From Paracamarosporium sp. OC-R06-R3 (Eukaryota > Ascomycota > Dothideomycetes > Pleosporales > Didymosphaeriaceae): a DNA stretch of 64,000 nucleotides. The notes beneath the pieces are model-generated. The model saw only the letters and a program-made list of their open reading frames with translations. It had not been told where the DNA came from and did no database searches. Below, piece after piece: positions 1-9,930 of the stretch (positions are counted from its first letter, which is position 1; each line of letters starts with the position of its first letter). A program made the position numbers and the translations under genes. The stretch lies in assembly GCA_019828545.1 (NCBI GenBank), contig JACVRA010000091.1, forward strand, positions 1 to 64,000. The letters run 5' to 3'.

Positions 1-165
1 ACGACGTGCATTGACTGCCAAGACACGGTATGACGCCATCCTCATTACGTGCGAATACGAAAACAAGCGACATCTGTCCGATGGAAGCTACACCACGTCT
101 CCATACCTCTCTGTCTTTCTTTGATAACCTGAAAATCTTGCTCCTCAATTACTTACTTGGCGACA

Positions 166-990
166 ATGGGTTCCAATGACCTCCAAGACCGGACTGTGGC
201 CTGGTTCAATGAACGCCCAGACGACTCCCAGCTATCGGCTGATGCCCGCCATCTGCTGGAGAGCTACAGCGGGATACCAGCCCAGGAAGTTGTTGACCAT
301 GTGATAAAGGTGCGCGACGAGGCGTGGACGATATTTCCGTACCCTTGCATTGGACAGTTCCGATTTCTCGATCTGAGCATGAAGCACACAGCAGAGTATC
401 CGGAGATTTTGGAGCGTCTTGGTAAAGGACAGCGCCTTTTGGACATGGCATGTTGTTTTGGACAAGAGATCAGGCAGCTTGTGGCTGATGGTGCGCCCTC
501 GGAGAATATCTGCGGATGCGATCTCCGGAAAGAGTACATAGAACTCGGTTATGAGTTGTTCCGCGACCGCGACCGCCTACGCAGTCGATTTCTGACCGCT
601 GATATCTTCGATGAGTCTTCATCGCTCACACAGTTGAAAGGCACATTCAATGCCGTTTACACGGGGTCCTTCTTTCATCTGTTCGATTACGAAGATCAGA
701 TCAAAGTCTCTACGGCAGTTGCCAAGTTACTTCGGCCTGAAAAGGGCTCCATGATTGTTGGTCGACAAGTCGGCTCGGTGAACGCATCACTTCACGACCA
801 TAAGACCAATCCAACAGGGAAAATGTTTCGCCACAACCCCGAAAGCCTCCAGCAGATGTGGAAGCAGATCGGGGATGACCTTGGGGTGTCCTTTTCTGTC
901 GATGCCACTCTTCACAAGCTATCTACGGACCACTTTCGCTTCCATACTGAGGACACAAGACGGATCCATTTTATCATTAGAAGAGAGTAG
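166..990 (+). CDS. SAM-dependent methyltransferase, fungal secondary-metabolism type
   Basis: Single-exon gene of 274 aa. The open frame extends to 157 only through a TTG codon, so the ATG at 166 (context gaca-ATG) is the likely start. A class I SAM-binding motif lies at residues 91-100 (LLDMACCFGQ), followed by the acidic strand-2 residue D119 (GCDL). Further hydrophobic strands follow (NAVYTGSFFHLF, SMIVGRQVG). Overall shape resembles the AusD/AdrK-like methyltransferases of fungal meroterpenoid pathways, which methylate small acids; this is recognition from memory, not a search. Substrate is unknown. It is the leftmost gene, so any partner biosynthetic genes would lie outside the window. 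No intron is needed. Confidence 0.8.
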   Translation: MGSNDLQDRTVAWFNERPDDSQLSADARHLLESYSGIPAQEVVDHVIKVRDEAWTIFPYPCIGQFRFLDLSMKHTAEYPEILERLGKGQRLLDMACCFGQEIRQLVADGAPSENICGCDLRKEYIELGYELFRDRDRLRSRFLTADIFDESSSLTQLKGTFNAVYTGSFFHLFDYEDQIKVSTAVAKLLRPEKGSMIVGRQVGSVNASLHDHKTNPTGKMFRHNPESLQQMWKQIGDDLGVSFSVDATLHKLSTDHFRFHTEDTRRIHFIIRRE

Positions 991-1916
991 AGGAATGCAA
1001 GGGTTGCATCCCGCACTTGTGCATGAAAAGGTTCGCTGCGTGTCAACCCTTCACGTTGCACCTGGTAGGGAGAACAACAACAATTGTTTGACGAGCCAAG
1101 AATTGCGAAGTACATGTAGACGTAAGCCCTATATTCTCGGAATTGACGCGCAGCTATCGGGCTGCCTTATGCGATGTCGCCTGAAAGATGTCCGTATTCA
1201 CTGCTACGGTTGTGCTCACAACACGAACTAGACCCAGTACAAATCCTTGCAAACGATGCTTCCTCTTACAGAATATTTTCGACTTTAAACGTCTTTTTGC
1301 CCACGTACAGCTGGCTAGCCGACGCTTGTTGCTTGATATTTTTAGACCTCAGGTTAATATCCTTTAGACACGCGATTTGCCGGGTTCGGGACCAGGGTAT
1401 CTCCAGCCACCTACCGTGTTCTAGATTGTCTCTACTTTGGATATATTTCAATCATACTTTTCAGCATATTCTCTTTGGCGGATCTTGCACGGCTATTCTG
1501 GACCACCTGCACGCTACCGCGGCTTCGGAGCGCCCACTGCCTGGTTAGGACGGGGAAGGGTTCGATTTCGGCGCAGGTGCGAATGCAGACACGACACGAA
1601 CAGAGCGAATTGAACCCTCAATGGACACGCGCGCGGTTTAATCAGGACTGGAACATTGGCTTGCGACGGGTCTGGCCCCTCACGATGTGACCGAAGTATC
1701 GAATGCGCTCGAACGGACATCTCTCATCTATTCGCAAATGAAATATGCTACATCACGAGCTACCTATCCGATCCTGCCGTTCATTCCTGGGATGTGTCGC
1801 AGGCCACATCTGCTTTATAAGAAGAATAAGTCTGCCCGTCTGATTGTCGCAGCCTTTCAGGTGCGTCCAACTACTTGGCATTCGCTCGTCGAGGAACCTG
1901 GCTTCCTATACAGAAA
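991..1916. other. Intergenic, no gene seen
   Basis: About 0.9 kb between the methyltransferase and the secreted PAN-like gene. Only short overlapping frames without protein-like composition are present. The right end must contain the promoter of the gene starting at 1917, but I see no distinct motif. Confidence 0.6.
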
Positions 1917-3050
1917 ATGAAGGCGACTCTATTTCTCGGTGCAGCGCTAGCTGCCAGTGCCAATGCGGCGGCAATTGAAGCTCGACAGCGTCCTCGGCCA
2001 ACGAGCACACGGAGTGGCATTCCGGATGGTGAGGCTTTATTTCATCAGCACTTTCCCGCCGTATTCAATGCACTCCCTCTGGGTTGAATTCGTGTGATGG
2101 TGGTTGTCGAATTCACATTCCATATCGTTTTGCTAATAGACTGCAGTTTCTGAGTGCGGCTTGGATTCCTTCGTCGGCCACACCTCTGAGGCACTCTTGA
2201 TGTGCAGCAGCATCTTGAAATCCGGAACTGCCACACAAACTGCCACTGTCACGAGCGGTACCACCACTACTGTGAAGACGACTGTCATCATTACGTTGTA
2301 TCCACCCACGACGTCGAGTAGCGGACCTGGCAGGGTATGTAATTTTCTTTTTGAGAAGAAGGTTGGTGCTAACGAAATGAAAGCCAACAACGACTACGAG
2401 AGGACCGACCACGTCTTCCACGCTGTCGACAACCCCACGTCCGCCAACTACCTCTTCGCGGGCGACAACAACTGTGCAATCCCCAACTCCCTCGCCATCC
2501 CCGTATGTAGTACCACAAGAAAAGATACAAGATACTTGTTGCTAACGTGGATAGATCTGCGGGCTGTGGATTGGTCGGATACACTAAGGACACCGCTGCG
2601 TACTACTTCGACAGCTCCGGGACTAAGAACACCTTCTCCGCCTGCAGCGCCGCATGCAAGGCCGATGCACAGTGTAAGAGCTTCGGATACGGAGAGTCTA
2701 ACTGCATGTTGTTCAACGTTGATGCGTATGTCAACCGTAGAGCCATCCCCAAAAATTGATGCACTGCTAACTTCTTTAGCACCTCTAACACAAACTACAA
2801 CCCCATGTCCCCGTACACTTTTTACGATGTTAGCTGCCCAGTCGAGCTCCCCGTAAAGAAGCGTCAAATCAGCATCTCGGTCGGTCTTGGTATTTCATCG
2901 CTTTCTTCGGCATGTTCATGTTTGATCACCTCTGGTCCGGCTGGTATCACTAAGACAACATCGGTCACGGTTACCTCAAAGGCTACAGCAACACAAACGG
3001 TTACCAGAACCGTTAGCTTGCTACCTGGTGAGGGTGACCGCTCCCACTAG
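1917..3050 (+). CDS. Secreted PAN/apple-like domain protein with Ser/Thr-rich linker
   Basis: Five exons inferred: 1917-2028, 2147-2334, 2384-2502, 2555-2725, 2780-3050; phases close to give 286 aa. The N-terminus (MKATLFLGAALAASANA) is a signal peptide. A Cys-containing segment follows, then a Thr/Ser/Pro-rich linker across exons 2-3. Exon 4 carries a PAN/apple-like module: GCGLVGYT at its start, then CSAACKADAQCKSFGYG and a late Cys, the typical Cys spacing of fungal PAN_4-like domains. Introns have good GTATGT donors and GCTAAC branch points at 2541 and 2766. The C-terminal exon repeats Thr/Val-rich sequence. Such proteins are secreted or wall-associated carbohydrate- or protein-binding proteins; the ligand is not predictable. 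No catalytic domain is seen. Confidence 0.78.
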
Positions 3051-3382
3051 AACCGATCGAAATAGAGGGAGGGGAAATGTATGTATAGCCCAACAAGTGT
3101 GAGCTACGGAACAAGATGAATGCACAGTATTTCGTTTTTGATGTTCAATATAGTCATGAGCAAAATGTAAATAGCAAGTGACTTTCTAATCCAGCTGCTT
3201 TTAATGATGTTCTTGTCGATTATTTTGTTCTGCCCTTACATGCGTATAAACTATAAAAAAAGTAGTGGTACTGACACTCAATATAACCTTGATGCTTCAA
3301 AATGGAAAAAAGGTAGAACATGTTGGCACTGGCCTTCCCAAGCAGCGCCGGCAAAAACAGCAAAAAGTCAAAAAGAATTTTG
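3051..3382. other. Intergenic between PAN-like gene and tRNA
   Basis: AT-rich 3' flank of the PAN-like gene plus the tRNA 3' flank. No ORF of note. Confidence 0.6.
3370..3375 (-). terminator. Pol III terminator of tRNA-Glu
   Basis: A run of six A on the + strand, i.e. TTTTTT on the minus strand, lies 7 nt beyond the tRNA 3' end. This is the usual RNA polymerase III stop. Confidence 0.75.
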
Positions 3383-3465
3383 TTCCGATGCGGGGAATCG
3401 AACCCCGGCCTTGCCGGACACTCTTGGATGAGAGCGGCAAATCCTAGCCACTAGACCACATCGGA
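3383..3465 (-). tRNA. tRNA-Glu (anticodon CTC) with an 11-nt intron
   Basis: Minus-strand cloverleaf: acceptor TCCGATG pairs with CATCGGA, D arm GTCTAGTGGCTAGGATT, anticodon stem TGCCG/CGGCA, T arm CGGGG-TTCGATT-CCCCG, discriminator A at 3383. The anticodon loop reads CTCTCA then C after removal of TCCAAGAGTGT, giving anticodon CTC. The insertion sits at the canonical eukaryotic intron position 37/38. Spliced length is 72 nt, as usual for tRNA-Glu. CCA is not encoded. A T-run terminator follows on the same strand. Confidence 0.95.
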
Positions 3466-4542
3466 TTCTTACTAAGCTTGATGGAAAATCTTGATAAAAC
3501 ATGTTTATATACTTGCAATCATATTTTCTAGGCTTGGAACCGCAACAGCAATTTATGAAAAGCTACTTTTTAGCTCTTCTTTGTCACACCATCGCTGTTT
3601 CGTGTGTCGTGAAGGGCTGAGTGGGACTGCAAAATTTCGCTAGTGCTGTCCTTAGCCGCAAAGCGTTTTCCTCCCTCAATATTTTTGCACGCTACACATC
3701 GCAGTTCTGTATCGTAAATGAAGCGTCTCTGAAATTATCTTTACCTTCAAACCATCGTGTCATACGTGCAAAGTAGAATGACGTTTTCGCAAACACGGTG
3801 TGAGTTCGAACATTCCTATTCTTGTACATTTACGCACACTTGGAAGAGACGATCCTAACATGTACACGCTTCTTAATGACTTCTATACTCTATATTGCCT
3901 GGCGTGTACTTGCATAACTGTGTTGACCTTATTAATACGCACCCATCTACTTGGCCCATTGCTACCGAGTTCTTCGAGCGGATATCTTAAGGGTCTCCTT
4001 CTTGTCGTCAACGTCTTGCTCTAAGTGCTTATGAGTTACTTCAAGTTCGGTGGCCATGTACACTCTTGATACAGATGAACCTTTCATTGGTCTATCTTTG
4101 ATATTTATCAAGGTGCGCGGCATATACAATAACCTTCGAACTATTTATCTCCAGCAGATACACTTTCCCTATCCTTGCTTACCTGTTCAGCCATGGCAAT
4201 ACATTCTAGCTCTGCGTGTAGCATGTATCAAAAGGATCTTTGACATCGTACCTTTTCTATAATCTTTGTTTGATCATAACGGCCAAAATAGGTTCGAGTT
4301 CACACAAGTCTTGCGTTGTGCACTGACTTTGAAACGAGCTTCCCATTACTGTTCTACATAGTGCACTACCTTTTCACAATGTAATCGAAGGGTATGCATA
4401 ACGAATGTATAAATTCCCACTCAGAAGAAGTCTGTCGAACCCAACCTCAAGAGTCAACCTTGTATCATCTCTAAACCAATTTTCCAACTCGATCAACAGG
4501 TAATTTTTATCAACTACACCACAGAAGTTTTCAATCATCAAT
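3466..4542. other. AT-rich intergenic stretch, nothing recognised
   Basis: About 1.1 kb with only short chance frames. It separates the tRNA from the degenerate USP gene and is noticeably AT-richer than the neighbouring conserved genes. Confidence 0.55.
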
Positions 4543-5847
4543 ATGGCTTTTTTGTTACGAAAGCGTAAATCCGTCGCTGGAGATTCGTCAACAGGCGAAG
4601 CTGCCTCGAAGCCACATCGTTTGGCACCTAGAGGCCTTACTAATTGTTGGGGGGATCTCAGCAGTGCAAATTCAGTTCTACAAGCTCTTGCTGCCGCAGT
4701 AGACGCTACCTGGCTGCAACTCCAGCTTGGAGAAGAATTCGTCGGGCCTCTCTTCCCTATTGATGATGCATGGAGTGCTAACGAAATAGTAACCAGAATT
4801 GCCGATGCTTCAAGATCTAACAACATCACAGAAATGCGCTCTGTAAACCCTGTTGCGGAGCTGTTAAGCGTGCTGATGAAGCTACAAACGGCACGTCCGA
4901 CGCAGGATCCGTCCGTGAATCCGTTTGCTCTGGGCCATATGATGAGCAGAAGTTTTGATGGCCCTGATCCTTTGGACTGTCTGGAAGCATTTTTAATGAT
5001 GTTATCCTTTGGTCACCCTGGTTTGTTCCCCTCGAACGAAAACGACCCAGAAGAGCATGCGCTCATCAATAACCTCTTCGAAACAATTGAAATCCTCCAA
5101 ATAGTATGTGAGGGACCAAAATGTTTGAATCGTCCAAATCCTCCCAAGCTCTTTGAGGAGCGTTTCGGTTTTGGATGTATTGTTGACCATCCATGGAATT
5201 ACGCTGAAGGCTTGACGAATCCTGAATATCCAGTTACGGAGATGATCAAGCAGGCTCTGAAGACTGGCGAAAAGACGGTCCACTATTGTACGCGATGTAA
5301 AGATGACGTACAGGCGGACGGGATTAGGGTCGGTTTCAAAGCTCTTCCCCAGGTACTTGCCGTGGAGCTCGTCATGTATGACCCCACCATCCAGTATGAT
5401 ACCACCACAGACAATGCAGAAGATATTAGCAATGATGAGGATCCCGATGGTGATGACGAGGATTCTGTTCGCGAAGATAAAGCTGACGATGAGGAGGATT
5501 CCGTTCATCCACCGCGACGTCAACACCAGCCCAAGCTTCTCCCTGCACAGGCATTGGAGAATACCCTTGATCTGTCTGACTGTGTCACAAACGACTATTC
5601 CTCTTCTACCTTGTACCGACTCCAAAGTGTCATCAAACGTGATGACCAAGATACAGGAGACACAATCTACTCTACATTTGTACGGATCTCTGACGACACA
5701 TGGTGGGAATGTAAGGAGACGACGGTGTCAAAAGCCACAGAGGAGCAGGCACGGAGCCTGGCGTATGGGGGGAAGGCAGATTTACTGTTTTACGAGAAGG
5801 TGCATCAACCAGAAACTCCATTCAAGACTCGATGCCTGCGTAAGTGA
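4543..5847 (+). CDS. Ubiquitin-specific-protease-like protein with lost catalytic triad
   Basis: Intronless, 434 aa, starting at ATG 4543. The layout follows peptidase C19 (USP). Residues 31-49 match the Cys box, but the nucleophile Cys aligns with Ser40. Two zinc-ligand pairs are present (C190/C195 and C250/C253), followed by the LP..L strand at 269-273. An acidic insert (about 291-320) is followed by the His-box region at 359-392. There the catalytic His of the GHY motif is replaced (DTIY, I376) and the downstream Asp/Asn is not obvious (WWECKETT). The final strand LLFYEK is retained. The frame is intact, so this may be a non-catalytic pseudo-deubiquitinase that binds ubiquitin or a partner rather than cleaving. 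It lies in a locally AT-rich pocket next to a pseudogene. Family assignment is by motif reading only. Confidence 0.72.
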   Translation: MAFLLRKRKSVAGDSSTGEAASKPHRLAPRGLTNCWGDLSSANSVLQALAAAVDATWLQLQLGEEFVGPLFPIDDAWSANEIVTRIADASRSNNITEMRSVNPVAELLSVLMKLQTARPTQDPSVNPFALGHMMSRSFDGPDPLDCLEAFLMMLSFGHPGLFPSNENDPEEHALINNLFETIEILQIVCEGPKCLNRPNPPKLFEERFGFGCIVDHPWNYAEGLTNPEYPVTEMIKQALKTGEKTVHYCTRCKDDVQADGIRVGFKALPQVLAVELVMYDPTIQYDTTTDNAEDISNDEDPDGDDEDSVREDKADDEEDSVHPPRRQHQPKLLPAQALENTLDLSDCVTNDYSSSTLYRLQSVIKRDDQDTGDTIYSTFVRISDDTWWECKETTVSKATEEQARSLAYGGKADLLFYEKVHQPETPFKTRCLRK

Positions 5848-6143
5848 GTAGCCCAGCACGTTGTGGGGTTTTGATGGAGGTGGTCAAGGAAGCTACCTTT
5901 ACAAATTATTGTGTAGACTTGTCTTGAGTATCAGTTTTAGCGATGGTAGAACCGACACAATGACGGACAGATGTTAAGTTTGAGTTCGTGAACACGATCA
6001 GGCAAGCTATTTATCGAAGTAGTTTCAATTTTGCATTTTTTCCTCATTTTAATACAATACGATTTGACAATTGCATGCTCGATCTCTTTCCTAGCCTTTT
6101 AACATATGTCGGCTTTAGTTTTATTATGGGAAGCCTTGACTGT

Positions 6144-7678
6144 CTATGGTTTCCCTTGAATGATGAATCTGTATGCGTTGCTTTGCCAAATGCCATACTC
6201 TTCGTCTATGAAATCGGGTACGGGCACTAAATCTGTCCACTTGTTTGCACCAACCTCGACCACCAACTTCGCTCCCATCTCCTGTATCTTCTTTTGCTCT
6301 TTCTGCGCCTCTCCAGCAGTGTATGCTGTGAACAATACCGGCACATTGTCCTCGGCCAAAGCCTTAATTGTCGGCTCTCAGTGTGTCCCCGAATCATCGT
6401 TGTCTGTCCATCTGCTGTTGAATAGCACGATAAGATCGGGTCTTTCAAACATGGGGTTCGCAACAAAATCGTGATAAACGCCCTTGTAAAGCGAGATGGA
6501 GCGCTTTCTTCCATCTGCTTTGCAAGGCTGACAGCAATCCAGGTCCTGCTTAGAGATAAGAACACCATCGGATTGACCTGATATGTGTGGCCCAATTGCT
6601 GTGATATGAAGGCTTCGTAAATTTGGAACCAAATGTAACATCTCCTCAAAATTTGCTGAAGCGGTAAGCTCACGATCTGTTGCACCCAGAATATGGATGT
6701 TGAGATGCGGCTTATCCCAATTGAGGTCTTCGAGCGCTGATATAATGGTTAATGGCATTGTGAGGCTGTCGGTCGCGTACAGCAGAAACATGAGCATTCT
6801 TTCTGCTTCATCCTTCTCCCTGTCGGAGCCATTTCTGTCAATATCGTCTTCGATGCTGCTGAAGTCGGGTTTGAATTTTCCGTCGACCTGCTGCTTGTCT
6901 GAAATCTTCGTGTAGTAATCAAACCATCCAGTAGCATCTGCAAGAGGCTTGCGGGTATCGCGTGGGAATTGTGTACAAGTAATTGGAGTTGCTGTTCCAG
7001 TGTCTTCGAAAAAATTGATACGGAAGTTTTCCGTGCGACGAAGGTTTTGAAAGGCAGCACATGTTGAAGGCGAATGCTCAGGTGACGAAGAGCAATCAGC
7101 GCAAGAGAGTACCATGCGACAATCTTTGCAGCGATGGAGAGCTATCTTGCGATTTGCTAGCTGCACTGCTGTACGACGACAAGACGCACAGTATGCTTGT
7201 GCCCTTCTAAGGTTAACGCGGTCACCTTTGGCAAGCGATTAGGTCTACTAACTGAACAATGTAGCGCAAGTCTTCGTCCTTGGGCGCCGCATTTTGGATC
7301 ACACGAAGCATCATCAACTGTATCTTATCAGCTTCGTTCCAAGGTGAAACCACTAATATCCTTCTTCCGCAATGCACTCACAAAAATCGTGCGATATTCA
7401 TCCCATGTTCTTGAATCTTGATACTTCTCTTCCTCGACCTGGTTGATCGTTTGGAGGATTTTGCAATGGTGTTTATGCATAATCTTCCAGTCGAGCTTCT
7501 GGCATGTTTCTGAACAATAATATGCCCGCTTGCATCCAGAGCACTTTAAAATCTCATCAGAGGGACTGAAACAACGAAAGCATAGATTGCCTCGAATCGC
7601 TCCCACGGGCAAATGTAGGATATCGGCGGTGTTGCCTGAAGCTGCAATACGTTCGCGATCTCTGCACTTTAAAGGCAT
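6144..7678 (-). pseudogene. MYND zinc-finger / MSS51-C-like protein, disrupted
   Basis: Minus strand, start ATG at 7678. The N-terminal MYND finger is intact (C..C, then KCSGCKRAYYCSETCQ, then H.H.C). The body and C-terminus match the MSS51 C-terminal domain family: LNIHILGAT, YHDF, PDLIVLFNS, FTAYT and AYRFIIQGKP. Three lesions break it. One frame change lies near 7331-7340, a second near 7230-7243, and an in-frame TGA is at 6378-6380 where related proteins have Trp before PTI. Homology resumes in the expected frame after each lesion, and introns do not explain the breaks: the gaps are too short and lack signals. Could instead reflect assembly errors, but three independent lesions favour a pseudogene. 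Confidence 0.78.
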
Positions 7679-8123
7679 GATGGGTTTTCTCAAATGGGTT
7701 TATGAAAGTGCAGTGATCCTCTCAAGGAGGGGTTGCAGTTGTGAGAAGTTTCACTGCGTGTTACATAATCACACTAGCTATATATGTAATAGCGCGCCAC
7801 TGGTGTAGAGATCATTCTTCGCGTGCCGAGCATCAACTCTCCGACATATCCATCCCTTCGCCATCGTGTCGGTCATCCTAAACTGGGTTTCCAAACAAGA
7901 CACGTTCTAGTAAGGGCTCAAGTTGACGTAATTATGAGTTTCCATCTCAAGATATAAAGCCCTACATGCGCCTTTACCATATACTGATCCAACATGATCA
8001 GCCAGGTCCATTTCATACTGAATAAACTATAGCTTGATCGGAGAAACCATTTGGGATGACCAACGCACGTATTCCATGTATACCGCCTATCTCATCCCTC
8101 CAATCCGAACGTTGATGTTGTAT
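7679..8123. other. Intergenic, nothing recognised
   Basis: Former 5' flank of the MYND pseudogene and 3' flank of the cutinase. No supported element. Confidence 0.5.
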
Positions 8124-9101
8124 TTAAGACAAACCGGCCACTTTGATGACCCAGTCCGCAGCCTCCTCACCCACACTTCCGTAGCTAAGATGGCTTCCCT
8201 GTGGGTTATCGCCAGTACCGCAAATGCTGTCCGTGGTTGCGCAGAACTCCTTCACTTTGTCTGTGCTCAGACCGCTGATGCTCTGAGTCTTGAATGGGTC
8301 ACCAAACATGATAGCGCCGGTGACATCAGAAGCGGAGATTCCCTGCTTAAATGCATTGTGCACGACCATTGCACCCTGCGAGTAGCCAGAAACGATGATC
8401 TTACTGTTGGGACACTGCGATTTGGCGGTCTTGACGAGTTCGGCCATCTTAGGGCCACCTGAGGCGCCCATGTTTGCGTTTCCCTATTTGTACAGTCAGA
8501 ATTGGCTACTAATATTGCTTGAGACTGTGGGTAAACTCACAGCAGCGTCGGCCGGATAGTCAACACCCTGGACGGTGACCTTGCCATCTCCGAGCTTCGA
8601 CCTCAAACTCTTGAACATTGGCGGACCGGCTACAGAGCCGACATTGCCCATCTCGCTCGTTCCACGGGCGAAAATGACAGTCAAGTCGGTGCAGCAGTTC
8701 TTGTCTGTCACACCGTTCTCAGAGCCGCCTAGTCCGCCGCTGCTACCAGCTTGAGGAGTGCAGTTGCTGCCCACTGTTCCGCTTCCGCCACTTGATCCAG
8801 TTGAAGTGGGCTTAGCTGCACCACCAGTTGGGGTTGCAGTAGCCACCACGGTGGTGGCAGCGCCCGTGGAAGCAGGAGTACTACCAAAAGAGGGCATGCT
8901 GAATCCGGATCCTAGCCCGGATCCCAGACCGGAGCCGCTACCCGTCGATCCAGAGCCGAGGCCGAAGCCACCAGTTGGTAGGCTCAAGCCTGAAGGGAGA
9001 GAAAAAGAAGGCATGCTAAAGCTGGGAATGCTGAACTGGGGCATAGGTCGAGCGTCGCTCAGACCTGCAAGCAGGAGCATAGAAGCAGGTGTGTACTTCA
9101 T
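8124..9101 (-). CDS. Cutinase with long Gly/Ser/Pro-rich N-terminal extension
   Basis: Two exons on the minus strand (9101-8541 and 8483-8124), 306 aa. The intron has a GTGAGT donor and an AATAG acceptor. A signal peptide (MKYTPASMLLLAGLSDA) is followed by PSFSMPSFSLPS-type and GSG-type repeats, then a Thr/Ser linker to about residue 130. The cutinase domain then shows the oxyanion region ARGTSE, the nucleophile elbow GYSQG (S222), the Asp motif TDSIC (D272) flanked by Cys268/Cys275, and catalytic His285 in SHLSYG. It would hydrolyse cutin or similar polyesters outside the cell. Typical cutinases are about 200-230 aa, so the extra length is the linker, which may act as a spacer or wall anchor. 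Function assignment is strong. Confidence 0.93.
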
Positions 9102-9930
9102 CTTGAAGATTGTAGTAATGAGTGAGTGTATTGAAACGAATGTAATGTGCACAGCACAATGAGCGACGATGGACAGGCCTGAAAGAGAAACGAACGTAGA
9201 AGAGAAGCGAAGTCGATGCTGATGGATGTGTAGTGAGTATGTATTATCTTTATACACCCTTTTCTTTATGGGCAGCGTTCTCACCAAAAGCCGAGGTACC
9301 GCTGCTCCCCACAATTCAGCGCCACAGTTCTGTTCGAAACAAACATCGAGAGATCGCAGGATAACTACTGTAGTACACTGACTTTGGCCCCAGGCTATTA
9401 TTGCACAATTCTATCTCTTAGGCATCGTTTCAATGATTCTAGGCAAGCTCTAGCCTTCTTGGCTCGCGAAATGCTTTTGGAGTTAAATGAAGGTACATAG
9501 ACTATGCAAGCAGGCCCCTGAAGAAGTAAAGCGGTCGATCAGCATAAATTAATTTACGATAAACGAGCGGAAGATGAGCGCAGGGCTTGCAGCGGGAGTG
9601 CCTCGGGTAGCGGATGCTGGCTTGTTTCACTAGATTTAGTGGCGCGACACTGTGGGGTACGACATCACTTTTAATCACGACTGTAGCAAAATACACCAAT
9701 AAACATGTAGAAACGTGGGAAACATCCGAGGCTGGCCATGACACAATGTGTCTGTGCCTGTACACCTTGTTTGAAACATCGGATGATGCTTGGTGGACCC
9801 ATCATGGGTTCACCGACTGCGAAACATACACTCCGTAGCTTTGGGAAGATACTCTGCATATTCACTTTGCTATTGACGCATTACAAACTACTTCTCTTCG
9901 AAGATATCTTTGATTATATTTCTCGTGATA
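9102..9930. other. Cutinase promoter region and intergenic
   Basis: Cutinase 5' flank (pyrimidine/purine-rich close to the ATG) and the 3' flank of the vWA gene. No gene seen. Confidence 0.5.
9248..9254 (-). promoter_or_regulatory. Candidate TATA box of the cutinase gene
   Basis: TATAAAG on the minus strand about 150 nt upstream of the cutinase ATG. Placement is plausible, but there is no transcript evidence. Confidence 0.35.
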
